A DNA stretch of 34,551 nt from a virus: the IMG/VR virus record IMGVR_UViG_3300010354_000284, positions 1 through 34,551 of that record. One strand, given 5' to 3'. This document shows positions 14,945 through 22,630 of this stretch, one piece after another. The position numbers and the translations under genes were made by a program. The notes under the pieces are model-generated. The model searched no databases, was not told the DNA's origin, and worked only from the letters and a program-made list of their open reading frames with translations. Within the stretch, counting starts at the first letter, position 1; the number at the start of each line of letters is the position of its first letter.

Positions 14945-15791
14945 ATTAAAAGTAAGTGAATTATTTTATAGTATCCAAGGTGAAGGAAGGTACATGGGTG
15001 TACCTTCCGTGTTCTTGCGTGTGTTTGGCTGTAACTTCACCTGCGACGGATTTGGAATGCCTAGAGGAGTAAAATCAAATGAACGAAACTTGGTGGCAGA
15101 GCGTGTTGATGAATATAAACAGTATAGAGATTTACCTCTTGTTCATACCGGTTGTGACTCTTATGCTAGTTGGGATCCTAGGTTCAAACACCTTTCACCG
15201 GTACTTACAACAGATAGCATTGCGGAGACTATCTGCGAAATGCTCCCCTTTAAAGAATGGCGAGAAGAACACTTAGTAATCACGGGCGGTGAACCTTTAC
15301 TAGGTTGGCAACGTGCCTATCCAGATCTACTTCGTCACCCTAAAATGTCAGGACTTAGAGAAATAACTTTTGAAACTAACGGTACCCAAGAACTATCGGA
15401 TGATTTTGCTAATTACTTGTTAGAATGGATTATGCCCCATCCTGATTACACTAGAGAAATTACATTTAGTGTAAGTGCTAAACTTCCAGTTAGTGGCGAA
15501 CGATGGGACGAGGCTATTCTTCCAGAAGTTGTATGTGATTATGAAAGCCTAGGTTATACATATCTTAAATTTGTAATTGCCACAGAGCAAGATTTTAAAG
15601 ATGTTGAATGTGCAGTTGGTGCATATCGTAAAGCAGGATTTAAAGGTCCAATTTACTTGATGCCTGTAGGCGGTGTTGAAAGTGTTTATAGTATGAACAA
15701 TCGTCGTGTAGCAGATCTTGCAATGAAAAATGGATTTAGATATAGCGATCGACTACAAGTTCCTCTGTTTAAGAACGAGTGGGGCACCTAA
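14937..15791 (+). CDS. queE: 7-carboxy-7-deazaguanine synthase (radical SAM, QueE type)
   Basis: The 284-residue product is a radical SAM enzyme that would make 7-carboxy-7-deazaguanine from carboxy-tetrahydropterin. It begins with SELFYSIQGEGRYMGVPSVF, the QueE start signature. It has a GCNFTC cluster block (Cys32 and Cys36), a third Cys in TGCDSYASW (Cys73), and the SAM-binding TGGEPLL (116-122). The third cluster Cys is 36 residues beyond the second instead of two, so the cluster loop holds a large insertion. The start overlaps the MazG-like gene. A 9-pair inverted repeat lies in the first 25 codons. Confidence 0.9.
   Translation: MSKLKVSELFYSIQGEGRYMGVPSVFLRVFGCNFTCDGFGMPRGVKSNERNLVAERVDEYKQYRDLPLVHTGCDSYASWDPRFKHLSPVLTTDSIAETICEMLPFKEWREEHLVITGGEPLLGWQRAYPDLLRHPKMSGLREITFETNGTQELSDDFANYLLEWIMPHPDYTREITFSVSAKLPVSGERWDEAILPEVVCDYESLGYTYLKFVIATEQDFKDVECAVGAYRKAGFKGPIYLMPVGGVESVYSMNNRRVADLAMKNGFRYSDRLQVPLFKNEWGT
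14985..15008 (+). repeat. Inverted repeat near the 5' end of queE
   Basis: GGAAGGTAC (14985-14993) pairs perfectly with GTACCTTCC (15000-15008) around a six-base loop (ATGGGT). It begins 48 bases after the queE ATG and encodes the conserved GRYMGVPS region, so protein constraint may explain part of it. Confidence 0.75.
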
Positions 15792-16252
15792 TGAAAAATC
15801 TATTAAAGAAAATATTTGGCATAACCGAAATGGAAAATGCCATTGCAGACACTAGACGTGCTCTAGAAGAAGCAGAAGCCAAGGTCCAGGCAGCTCAAAA
15901 GGCTGCTGATGAAGCTGTTCAAGCAGAAAAACTAGCACTTGAAAAAGAAGAATTGGCTAAATTATCACCAAAAGAACGTGCGACTAGATTGAAAGAAGCT
16001 TGGGTTGGCGTTTTGAACACTCATGTCAACAAGGATAATATTCGCAACGGCTTTTTTGAACTTGACTGGAACGATCATTTTGTGTTAAAATTAAAGCAAG
16101 AAGGTTACGGTGTAGACGGTGATCCAGACGAAGAAATCGTAGATCGTTGGTTCCGTGAACTTTGTGCCAATGTTGTTGTAGACGGCGATTATGGTGGTCC
16201 TGTAAATACAGGTGTTATTGACATACAGAGTGTAAAGCGAAATAACTCATGA
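15791..16252 (+). CDS. Conserved coiled-coil protein
   Basis: The ATG at 15791 overlaps the queE stop (TAATG); a GTG 12 bases earlier is less likely. The 153-residue product has an Ala/Glu-rich coiled coil at about residues 12-58 (RALEEAEAKVQAAQKAADEA). A globular part follows with GFFELDWNDHFVLKLKQEGY and FRELCANVVVDGDY. I do not recognise the family but similar proteins appear in marine T4-like phages. Its stop overlaps the RNase H gene (ATGA). A structural or scaffold role cannot be judged. Confidence 0.6.
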   Translation: MKNLLKKIFGITEMENAIADTRRALEEAEAKVQAAQKAADEAVQAEKLALEKEELAKLSPKERATRLKEAWVGVLNTHVNKDNIRNGFFELDWNDHFVLKLKQEGYGVDGDPDEEIVDRWFRELCANVVVDGDYGGPVNTGVIDIQSVKRNNS

Positions 16253-17238
16253 CATATATTATAGTTGATACTGCTAACACATTTTTTCGTGCAAGGCATG
16301 TTATTAACGGCGATGCCGATATTAAACTTGGCATGGCATTTCACATTACTCTAAATTCTATTCGCAAGGCATGGCAAGACTTTAATGGTAGTCATGTGGT
16401 ATTCTGCCTCGAAGGTCGTTCGTGGCGCAAAGACTTTTATACGCCCTACAAACGTAATCGGCAAGAAACTCGTGCCGCTATGAATCAACGCGAACAAGAA
16501 GAAGATCGTGTATTTTGGGAAGCCTTTGACAAGTTCAAAGAATTTATTATTGATCGTACTAATTGTACTGTACTACATCATCCTCAACTAGAAGCAGATG
16601 ATCTTATTGCAGGGTGGATTCAAAATCATCCTACTGACAATCATGTAATCATCAGCACAGATACAGACTTTGTACAATTGATTGCTCCCAATGTGAAGCA
16701 GTACAACGGTGTAACGGAAACAACCATTACACACGAAGGTTTCTTTGACAAAAAAAATAAGCCTGTTGTTGATAAAAAAACAGGTGAAGCAAAGTCTGCA
16801 CCAGATCCACAATGGTTACTTTTTGAAAAATGTATGCGTGGTGATACTACAGATAATGTCTTTAGTGCATATCCAGGTGTTCGTGAAAAAGGCACTAAGA
16901 ACAAGGTTGGACTACGTGAGGCCTATGCTGACAGAGATGGTAAAGGATTCAATTGGAACAATATGATGCTTCAGCGTTGGACCGACCACGAAGGAAAAGA
17001 GCATCGTGTAAAAGATGACTATGAACGCAATCGTCAATTAATTGATCTTACTGCTCAGCCAGATAATATTCGAGAAGTTATTAATACAACTATTAATAAT
17101 GCAATTACATCTAATAAAAACATAAGCCAAGTTGGAATTAGATTGATGAAGTTTTGTAATTTATATGATTTGAAAAAGATTTCAGATCAAGCACAGAGTT
17201 ATTCTGAACCATTAAATGCGAGATATGCTTATGACTGA
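16249..17238 (+). CDS. rnh: RNase H / 5'-3' flap exonuclease, T4 Rnh family
   Basis: The 329-residue product matches the T4 RNase H (FEN/PIN-like) family, length 305 in T4. Metal and DNA-binding residues are visible in order: VDTAN with Asp7, RKDFYTPYKRNR (60-71), EADDLIAGW (115-123), STDTDFVQLI (136-145) and MRGDTTDN (196-203). The enzyme removes RNA primers from lagging strands, acting with gp32 and the clamp. Its presence completes a partial replication set with gp43 and gp45 in this window. It overlaps the genes on both sides. Confidence 0.9.
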   Translation: MTYIIVDTANTFFRARHVINGDADIKLGMAFHITLNSIRKAWQDFNGSHVVFCLEGRSWRKDFYTPYKRNRQETRAAMNQREQEEDRVFWEAFDKFKEFIIDRTNCTVLHHPQLEADDLIAGWIQNHPTDNHVIISTDTDFVQLIAPNVKQYNGVTETTITHEGFFDKKNKPVVDKKTGEAKSAPDPQWLLFEKCMRGDTTDNVFSAYPGVREKGTKNKVGLREAYADRDGKGFNWNNMMLQRWTDHEGKEHRVKDDYERNRQLIDLTAQPDNIREVINTTINNAITSNKNISQVGIRLMKFCNLYDLKKISDQAQSYSEPLNARYAYD

Positions 17239-17707
17239 CCTTCATGCTAAACCAATCATTGAAAATAAATTTTGGATTGTAGAAAAGAACGGATCTAAAT
17301 TTGCAACACTTAGAAAAAACGAAGACAATCGTTTTGTGATGAGTAATGAGTTAGGTGTACAAATTTATGAGTCCAAAGAAAGTCTAACTAAAAAGTTTGG
17401 CAAAGATTTTTTTATCGCTAAAATTGTCAAAGAAGCCGACGATGCCTTGCCAAACGAGGTACATGGATACAGCACAAGTGCAGAACCGCACAATGCCATG
17501 TATGATATCAAACGTAAACTTCCTCTTTTCACAAAAAGTTCAGATTCAAAAAGTTTATATTGTGCAGGTTATTATGTTATCCGTTTTGAAAAGGGATGGG
17601 TAAAGAGTTTTTGCCCTAAACTTATTACATTACAGCGTTATGAATTTCAAGGTCCCTTTAAAACAGAACTTGAAATGAAACAGGTACTTAGCAATGTCTC
17701 AAAATAA
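17231..17707 (+). CDS. Conserved hypothetical protein
   Basis: I choose the ATG at 17231, overlapping the RNase H stop by eight bases, rather than the ATGs at 17216 or 17225. The 158-residue product starts MTDLHAKPIIENKFWIVE and contains a Lys-rich middle (KKFGKDFFIAKIVKEADD). It ends in a domain with SLYCAGYYVIRFEKGWVKSF and CPKLITLQRYEFQGPF. It has the look of a compact alpha/beta phage protein conserved in marine T4-like phages. I cannot assign a role. Confidence 0.6.
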   Translation: MTDLHAKPIIENKFWIVEKNGSKFATLRKNEDNRFVMSNELGVQIYESKESLTKKFGKDFFIAKIVKEADDALPNEVHGYSTSAEPHNAMYDIKRKLPLFTKSSDSKSLYCAGYYVIRFEKGWVKSFCPKLITLQRYEFQGPFKTELEMKQVLSNVSK

Positions 17708-17945
17708 TATACCAACTACATTACCTGGTGTAGAAAAACTACTAAATCGTATAGCAGTTGCAGAACGTAGTCAACAGAAAGAAATACGCATTAGTATTCA
17801 AGAAGCTAGAGAATTAACGTTAGAATTATCTATAATGACTGCTAGATTGGCAAAAACCGTGCAGGAAGTACATCAAATGCTTGGTGAAATACGAGACAAT
17901 ACTACCAATATCAATGTGCGCTTCGACGGCGGCGGCTTCAATTAA
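17694..17945 (+). CDS. Small coiled-coil protein
   Basis: The 83-residue product begins SQNNIPTTLPGVEKLLNRI and is helical from residue 12 to about 68, with hydrophobic heptads (LTLELSIMTARLAKTVQEVHQ). It ends in a glycine-rich tail (FDGGGFN). It overlaps the previous gene by 14 bases. The gene is the last of the long plus-strand run before a regulatory gap. Function unknown. Confidence 0.55.
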   Translation: MSQNNIPTTLPGVEKLLNRIAVAERSQQKEIRISIQEARELTLELSIMTARLAKTVQEVHQMLGEIRDNTTNINVRFDGGGFN

Positions 17946-17946
17946 T

Positions 17947-17982
17947 GATAAATATATACGTGCTTTATTAGAGCATGTATAT
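17947..17982 (+). promoter_or_regulatory. Late-promoter-like octamer with an RBS-masking hairpin
   Basis: GATAAATA at 17947-17954 matches seven of eight bases of the T4 late promoter. An 11-pair stem with one G-T pair joins 17954-17964 to 17972-17982 around a seven-base loop, and it ends one base before the ATG at 17984. A late transcript would begin inside the 5' arm and lack the full stem, whereas read-through RNA would fold it over the start. T4 genes such as e and soc are controlled this way. No T-run follows, so a terminator is unlikely. Confidence 0.5.
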
Positions 17983-17983
17983 T

Positions 17984-18268
17984 ATGAGTAGACCAAAACC
18001 AAAGATTATATTAGAATATACAAATAAAGAAACTTTCAAAGTAGAACAAATACTTGAAAGCGACGCTATTTGGGCTGTGTTTTACAAAGATCAACCCTTT
18101 AATTTAAAGAGCGGTAGTATGGTTGCTAGTTATCCAGGACCTAAATACAAGAAAGTAAGTTTTTCAAATCCCGGACATGCTCATAATCTTGCTAAAAAAC
18201 TTAACCGATTATTTAAGTGTACTGATTTTGCAGTTTTCAAACTCAGCAAAGGCGATAAGATAGATTAA
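17984..18268 (+). CDS. Conserved marine T4-like phage protein
   Basis: I take the ATG at 17984; an ATG at 17975 lies inside the hairpin arm. The 94-residue product is basic and contains SDAIWAVFYKDQPFNL and SYPGPKYKKVSFSNPGHAHN, segments I associate with a conserved small protein of cyanophages. The C-terminus is helix then strand (LAKKLNRLFKCTDFAVFKL). Function unknown. The next gene starts two bases after its stop. Confidence 0.6.
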   Translation: MSRPKPKIILEYTNKETFKVEQILESDAIWAVFYKDQPFNLKSGSMVASYPGPKYKKVSFSNPGHAHNLAKKLNRLFKCTDFAVFKLSKGDKID

Positions 18269-18269
18269 A

Positions 18270-18659
18270 ATGAATCTAAAGGATACCTATACATCGGTAT
18301 TCCTAAAAGCAGCAGATCAGCCCGCGGACGAGGAATCCATTAAAAAACATAAACCGATCTGGTGGTACAATTTCCGCAAAAAAAATGAAGGTGGCCTTAG
18401 ATTAACAGAATCAGGTCTACAGTTCATAAAAGAACAAGCACAAATCAAAACTTATCAAATAGACATTGATAAAAATATAACCCTTACTCCTCAAGTTTTA
18501 GTTTGGTTAGATCAATTTATAGATAGCCCCTACTTTGTAGACAAAAAACAAATTACCGTTATAAGAGAAAGAATAGCATTTGAATTACATCTATTCAGCG
18601 GTGATATTAAAAAAATGGGCTATGCAAAGGCTATGAATAAACGTCTACGCCAAGATTAA
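18270..18659 (+). CDS. Conserved hypothetical protein
   Basis: The 129-residue product is mixed charged and mostly helical, with HKPIWWYNFRKKNEGGLRLT near the N-terminus and WLDQFIDSPYFVDKKQI in the second half. It follows the previous gene directly. Such proteins are recurrent in marine T4-like phage genomes and have no assigned role. The WWYNFRKK block and the helical C-terminal half (RIAFELHLFSGDIKKMGYAKA) suggest a single alpha-helical domain. Confidence 0.55.
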   Translation: MNLKDTYTSVFLKAADQPADEESIKKHKPIWWYNFRKKNEGGLRLTESGLQFIKEQAQIKTYQIDIDKNITLTPQVLVWLDQFIDSPYFVDKKQITVIRERIAFELHLFSGDIKKMGYAKAMNKRLRQD

Positions 18660-18679
18660 TAAACTACATACATTTCTCT

Positions 18680-18687
18680 AATAAATA
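18680..18687 (+). promoter_or_regulatory. Late-promoter-like octamer
   Basis: AATAAATA at 18680-18687 matches seven of eight bases of the T4 late octamer. It lies in an 85-base gap between the flanking genes and about 57 bases before the ATG at 18745, which has its own GAGAGG binding site. Position in a real gap raises its credibility over coding-region matches. Confidence 0.45.
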
Positions 18688-18744
18688 TTTCAGATGATAG
18701 ATTTGAATCCTTTAAATATTCTTGGAAAGCGAGAGGTAAAAACT

Positions 18745-18969
18745 ATGCCATCTCATTTTTCAAAATTAAAAATAGAATACCGAGAATTTCTACACGAAGA
18801 TGATGAAGTTCGTAATTGGGTATCGTCAAAACTCAAAGGAAGATTTTCTATTAAGAAAATGCCTACAATAGGCAATGACGGTAGGTTAAAATCTGATTTC
18901 TATATAGGATTTGAAGATCAAAAAGAACTTACCTATTTTATTTTAGCTTGCCCATATATTAGGAGATAA
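18745..18969 (+). CDS. Small conserved hypothetical protein
   Basis: I choose the ATG at 18745 because GAGAGG (18731-18736) lies eight bases upstream; an in-frame ATG at 18694 has no binding site and sits on the promoter-like octamer. The 74-residue product starts MPSHFSKLKIEYREFLHEDD and ends GFEDQKELTYFILACPYIRR. It is probably a small alpha/beta domain. Function unknown. Confidence 0.55.
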   Translation: MPSHFSKLKIEYREFLHEDDEVRNWVSSKLKGRFSIKKMPTIGNDGRLKSDFYIGFEDQKELTYFILACPYIRR

Positions 18970-18971
18970 AA

Positions 18972-19187
18972 ATGGAAGAGAATGTAACACAAGAACCCCA
19001 ACAGCAACCAGAATCTACTGAAACAAAGTCAACGCCTGATCTAAATCTTAACGATCTAGCTGCTCTAAGAAGTATTCTAGAAGTAGCAGTTTCACGGGGT
19101 GCTTTCAAGGCACCAGAATTAGAAGCAGTTGGTAAGGCATTTAATAAGTTAAATGCATTTTTAGAAGCAGTATCTAAAAAGGATTAA
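18972..19187 (+). CDS. Small conserved phage protein
   Basis: The 71-residue product has a disordered Gln/Thr/Glu-rich start (residues 1-24) and then a helical unit with LNLNDLAALRSILEVAVSRG and VGKAFNKLNAFLEAVS. The second part is a pattern I associate with small proteins of marine T4-like phages. A GGAG at 18961-18964 precedes the ATG. Its helical unit might act as an oligomerisation or chaperone module, but this is a guess. Confidence 0.6.
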   Translation: MEENVTQEPQQQPESTETKSTPDLNLNDLAALRSILEVAVSRGAFKAPELEAVGKAFNKLNAFLEAVSKKD

Positions 19188-19188
19188 T

Positions 19189-19821
19189 ATGAAAAATATT
19201 AAACACGTTGGTCGTATTAAAAATACAGGAGCGAAAGTCCTAGTAGCATTTAGGACTCTGCCTGGCGAATCAAATATGTGTTTGATTGTACCAACAGAAT
19301 CTTTACCTGATAGATATCATGATTCAATTATGGAACTAGTTGAAACGGATTTTGCGCAGGAGTCATTTGAATTTGGTGAAGCTCTGTTCACCAAATATTT
19401 TCCAGACGGTAGAATAATGTTGGCAGCACTACAGCAAGACGGGCGACTAGTTAAGTCACCAACAGATAATGTAGTGATGACTCCAACTCCAACAAGTCAG
19501 ATTCCTCTATCTGATCTAAACACACTTATTGCTGAGCAAAAAAATTGTGCTATTGATGACCTATGTACATTTGTCAAAGGAGCACCAAAAGACGAAGAAA
19601 AAGAAACTGTTTCAGCAAAATCTGAACCTAAAACAGAGAGTGTTCAACCATTGCAGGCCAATACAAATTCTGTGTTAAGTGATAAAGATATTGCTAAAAA
19701 TTATCGTAGTCAAGCAGATGCCATGTACAAAGAAGCTGCAAGATTACGTAAAGAAGCGGACGATCTTGATCCACCGGTTAAAAAGTCAACATCTAAGGCT
19801 AAGTTAGAAACAAGTGCCTAA
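19189..19821 (+). CDS. Conserved phage protein with disordered linker
   Basis: The 210-residue product has a folded N-terminal part with GAKVLVAFRTLPGESNMCLI and VETDFAQESFEFGEALF. A middle domain with NTLIAEQKNCAIDDLCTFV follows, then a low-complexity linker (about residues 128-165) rich in Lys, Glu and Ser, and a C-terminal helix with YRSQADAMYKEAARLRKEAD. The layout suggests a structural or assembly protein. From memory it is conserved in marine T4-like phages without a named role. The next gene overlaps its end by eight bases. Confidence 0.6.
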   Translation: MKNIKHVGRIKNTGAKVLVAFRTLPGESNMCLIVPTESLPDRYHDSIMELVETDFAQESFEFGEALFTKYFPDGRIMLAALQQDGRLVKSPTDNVVMTPTPTSQIPLSDLNTLIAEQKNCAIDDLCTFVKGAPKDEEKETVSAKSEPKTESVQPLQANTNSVLSDKDIAKNYRSQADAMYKEAARLRKEADDLDPPVKKSTSKAKLETSA

Positions 19822-20119
19822 GAAATTTTTTAAAACGCCATTAGATTTGGTTCAAGAATGGCCGGAAGTTTTTGAAGATATGTACATGAACACTATGCCG
19901 GTGGCTTATTTAAAAGGCCTCCGGCTAGCATTCAAGGATGGTAGGATTTGGGAATTAGACGTTCAGGAACAATTAACAGATAGTACTAACGACGCTGTGG
20001 CTGAAAAAATCTTAGATATTTTTGAAGAATACAAAGAAGAAATATCTAAGATTAGTTTTACTATCGATGTTATTAAATTAAAAGAAGATATTAAAAATCA
20101 AACAAAAGATATTCTTTAA
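19814..20119 (+). CDS. Conserved marine T4-like phage protein
   Basis: The 101-residue product starts with a GTG at 19814 that overlaps the previous stop. It contains KTPLDLVQEWPEVFEDMYMN and LRLAFKDGRIWELDV, segments typical of a small conserved protein in marine T4-like phages. The C-terminal half is helical and Lys/Glu-rich. Its stop overlaps the stop of the converging minus-strand dehydrogenase gene by four bases. Function unknown. Confidence 0.6.
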   Translation: MPKKFFKTPLDLVQEWPEVFEDMYMNTMPVAYLKGLRLAFKDGRIWELDVQEQLTDSTNDAVAEKILDIFEEYKEEISKISFTIDVIKLKEDIKNQTKDIL

Positions 20120-21342
20120 CGACTATTACCATAGTGTATCACAGTAATATCTTTATCTTCTGTTTTGTAATTTCTCCAAGGGTCAACAACAATTGACCCT
20201 TTTTCTATTTTGCAATATAACTGTTGGTCTTCTTTAAATCCGCGGTAATCATAAGTTACTTTTTTATTATGTGCTAGTAACACTACACCCTTAACTGATT
20301 CATTTACAGTATCACCAGTTAAAGGATCAATATAGATAGGATCAACATTGTATGCATTTTTTAAATGCCAGCCGATGAGTAAACTATAACTACCGTCACA
20401 ATAGGCAACATCAGGTTTATATGCTTTGCCGTGTATATAGATTGGTAGATTATGTTCTTGGCCTTTACGATATAAGAAATCTGCTATGTTCAATGCTTGG
20501 ATTTCTCTAGCATTCATAATAGAGTCAAAAAGATCGTATCCTAGATTTAAATTTTTTGCTAGGTATCGTAGAGCAATATTGTCTCTTGGATGACAGGCAC
20601 CACCGTCACCCATTCCTGCTTTCATATATTGAGGACCCATAATGCGCATTGTTGATTTGGACAAGGCATCTGTAACAACATCTACATTTATATTGCCCTG
20701 CTTGATAGCGACATCTTGTATCATGTTTACTAATCCAATTTTGGCACTAATGAAAGTATTATAAAAAACTTTGATACATTCACACTCGTCCCATGTTCCA
20801 ACAACATATCTTGGATTGTTTTCCATGACAGTTTTATAAAATTCTATTAGTAATTTGGCATCACCGGTGGTGCTACCGTCCTCTGTTCCTATCATTATCA
20901 TTTCTGGATTTACCATATCCCATGCCACGCTTCCCATAGCAATTAAGTATGGATTGTAAACAAATCTTGTGTTATTAGTCAATTGAATAAATTCGCGTCT
21001 AGTAGTTCCAGGCAATACTGTTGAAATCAAAACTAAAAGTTGATTTTTCGTCATCCATTTGTCTGCTTCTATTAAACATGTTTTCACAATATCATAATTA
21101 AAATCTTTTGGTTCTAAGTGAGCAGTTGGATGTCGTCCATCGTATGCAGGATCATGTGGCGTTGGCACAGCTATGAAAACAATATTAGCATTTTGAACAC
21201 ATTCTTTTATAGAAGGCACAATGTTTATATAACTGCTTGCTCGTGATGCGGTATCATATCCTGTAACTGTATGACCTTTCTTGGCCATTTCTTCTGCGCA
21301 AGGCATTCCTAATTTTCCAACACCTATAAATCCTATGTTCAT
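20116..21342 (-). CDS. UDP-glucose/GDP-mannose dehydrogenase family protein
   Basis: The 408-residue product is an NAD-dependent nucleotide-sugar 6-dehydrogenase-like enzyme. Its Rossmann start is IGFIGVGKLGMP (3-14), with STVLPGTT (107-114), and the catalytic loop is GDGGACHPRDNIAL (245-258) with Cys250 in the place of the family's GGSCFPKD Cys. It would oxidise UDP-glucose or a related sugar to a uronic acid. The C-terminal domain is present, so length is near normal (family about 390-450). It diverges from a glycosyltransferase-like gene and ends against the converging small gene. It may supply a donor sugar for the nearby transferases. Confidence 0.85.
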   Translation of the reverse strand: MNIGFIGVGKLGMPCAEEMAKKGHTVTGYDTASRASSYINIVPSIKECVQNANIVFIAVPTPHDPAYDGRHPTAHLEPKDFNYDIVKTCLIEADKWMTKNQLLVLISTVLPGTTRREFIQLTNNTRFVYNPYLIAMGSVAWDMVNPEMIMIGTEDGSTTGDAKLLIEFYKTVMENNPRYVVGTWDECECIKVFYNTFISAKIGLVNMIQDVAIKQGNINVDVVTDALSKSTMRIMGPQYMKAGMGDGGACHPRDNIALRYLAKNLNLGYDLFDSIMNAREIQALNIADFLYRKGQEHNLPIYIHGKAYKPDVAYCDGSYSLLIGWHLKNAYNVDPIYIDPLTGDTVNESVKGVVLLAHNKKVTYDYRGFKEDQQLYCKIEKGSIVVDPWRNYKTEDKDITVIHYGNSR

Positions 21343-21352
21343 AATATACCCA

Positions 21353-21377
21353 TATAAATATTACTTTACTATTTAAA
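21353..21377. promoter_or_regulatory. Divergent late-promoter-like octamers
   Basis: In the 40-base gap between divergent genes, TATAAATA at 21353-21360 on the plus strand is a perfect T4 late octamer. It lies 22 bases before the ATG at 21383. TATTTAAA at 21370-21377 reads TTTAAATA on the minus strand, seven of eight bases, and lies 27 bases before the dehydrogenase start at 21342. Together they could drive both genes late in infection. Confidence 0.55.
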
Positions 21378-21382
21378 ACAGC

Positions 21383-22630
21383 ATGATCAAAATACAAGCA
21401 GAGTTGACTGAAAATCCCTACATACGAAATGATATTCTGACTACCCAATTTACCATGCTTGTAGATGATGCGATGTCTAAACATCCTTCATTGAAAACAT
21501 TAACGCAATTAGAATACATCCATGGTTTCATAAAATATCCGCATTGGAATTCTGATGCTGATTTGTTTTGCAACATAGATCAACACAATCTTAAAAGGTT
21601 ACAGAATGAAGAGATTTTCTTCATCCTAGATGCAAGTGTTGAAGGTTATAGTCCAATACATCAAATACCGTTTTTTGATATTCTACATCATAATTGCGAC
21701 AAATATAATGTAAATCCAGAACGTGTTATATTTGTCAGCGCCAATCTGTTAGATGAACAAAATTACGAACGATATTCAAAATCAAAAAATAAAAAATTAA
21801 AAATTTTTAGTTTTAATTTTTTTGAAAAGGTAGCTGAGGCCCCATTAGAATGGCGAAGTTTGATTGAAAATGGTGAGGACATTTTACCTCAGGTTACATT
21901 ACAACGTGTAAAACAAGAAGTAGAAAATAATTTTGTTGATAAGTTTTTTTCAAGTCTAAGCCGATTAAACAGATATCAACGCACTATTGCAACATTTCTT
22001 CTTTCTCAACACCCTGTAAGTAAACATGCACTTATAAGTCATAACAAACTTAAATTAGATAGACCGGATATTTGGCTTCAAGTAGCTGGCTTAGAAAAAT
22101 ACGGCATTGAAAACTTGTTGCAATGGTTAGATTCTCTACCGTTAGTAGTTGATCATAATGATTTTGAAACTAATTGGGCTATTCAAACACCTTATGCACA
22201 CATACATCATAGAACCTTGTTTCAAATAGTGAACGAAACGTATCAATCTGATTTTAATGGTACATCGTTGTTCTACAGCGAAAAAACTTTTCGCCCTATG
22301 ATTTGTATGCAACCTTTTATAATTTACGGACAACCAGGCAGTAACAAATATCTTAAAAATCTAGGATACATTACATATGATGATTATTTTGATTTGTCAT
22401 TTGATGATGAGCCCAACGATACTGTAAGATATCAAATGATCCTACATGTGGTATCAACGCTATGTAAGAAACTTGAATCTATGTCTAGGCAAGAACAGAT
22501 TAAGTGGCGGTTTCAACGAGAAGATGTGCTCCTGCATAATTTTCAAATAATGAGAGAAACTGCGTTAACAAAAAACAAAGTGATTGCATTTTTAACTAAA
22601 GAAATTTATGGAACAACTAATACACACTAA
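21383..22630 (+). CDS. Glycosyltransferase-like protein with SEKTFRP motif
   Basis: The 415-residue product contains QIVNETYQ (281-288) followed by YSEKTFRPMICMQPFIIYGQ (298-317) and LKNLGYITYDDYFD (324-337). The E-x-x-x-x-x-EKTF-P pattern followed by a hydrophobic strand and small-residue turn is shared by fucosyltransferase-like and other GT-B enzymes, where it lines the nucleotide-sugar site. A gene two positions downstream shows the same pattern. The acceptor and sugar are unknown. No Shine-Dalgarno is evident; a perfect late octamer lies just upstream. Its end overlaps the SGNH-like gene. Confidence 0.55.
   Translation: MIKIQAELTENPYIRNDILTTQFTMLVDDAMSKHPSLKTLTQLEYIHGFIKYPHWNSDADLFCNIDQHNLKRLQNEEIFFILDASVEGYSPIHQIPFFDILHHNCDKYNVNPERVIFVSANLLDEQNYERYSKSKNKKLKIFSFNFFEKVAEAPLEWRSLIENGEDILPQVTLQRVKQEVENNFVDKFFSSLSRLNRYQRTIATFLLSQHPVSKHALISHNKLKLDRPDIWLQVAGLEKYGIENLLQWLDSLPLVVDHNDFETNWAIQTPYAHIHHRTLFQIVNETYQSDFNGTSLFYSEKTFRPMICMQPFIIYGQPGSNKYLKNLGYITYDDYFDLSFDDEPNDTVRYQMILHVVSTLCKKLESMSRQEQIKWRFQREDVLLHNFQIMRETALTKNKVIAFLTKEIYGTTNTH

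Noticed and set aside
21324-21331. TATAAATC on the plus strand inside the dehydrogenase coding region
   Set aside because: It is one mismatch from the octamer but a perfect copy lies 29 bases further on in the true gap.
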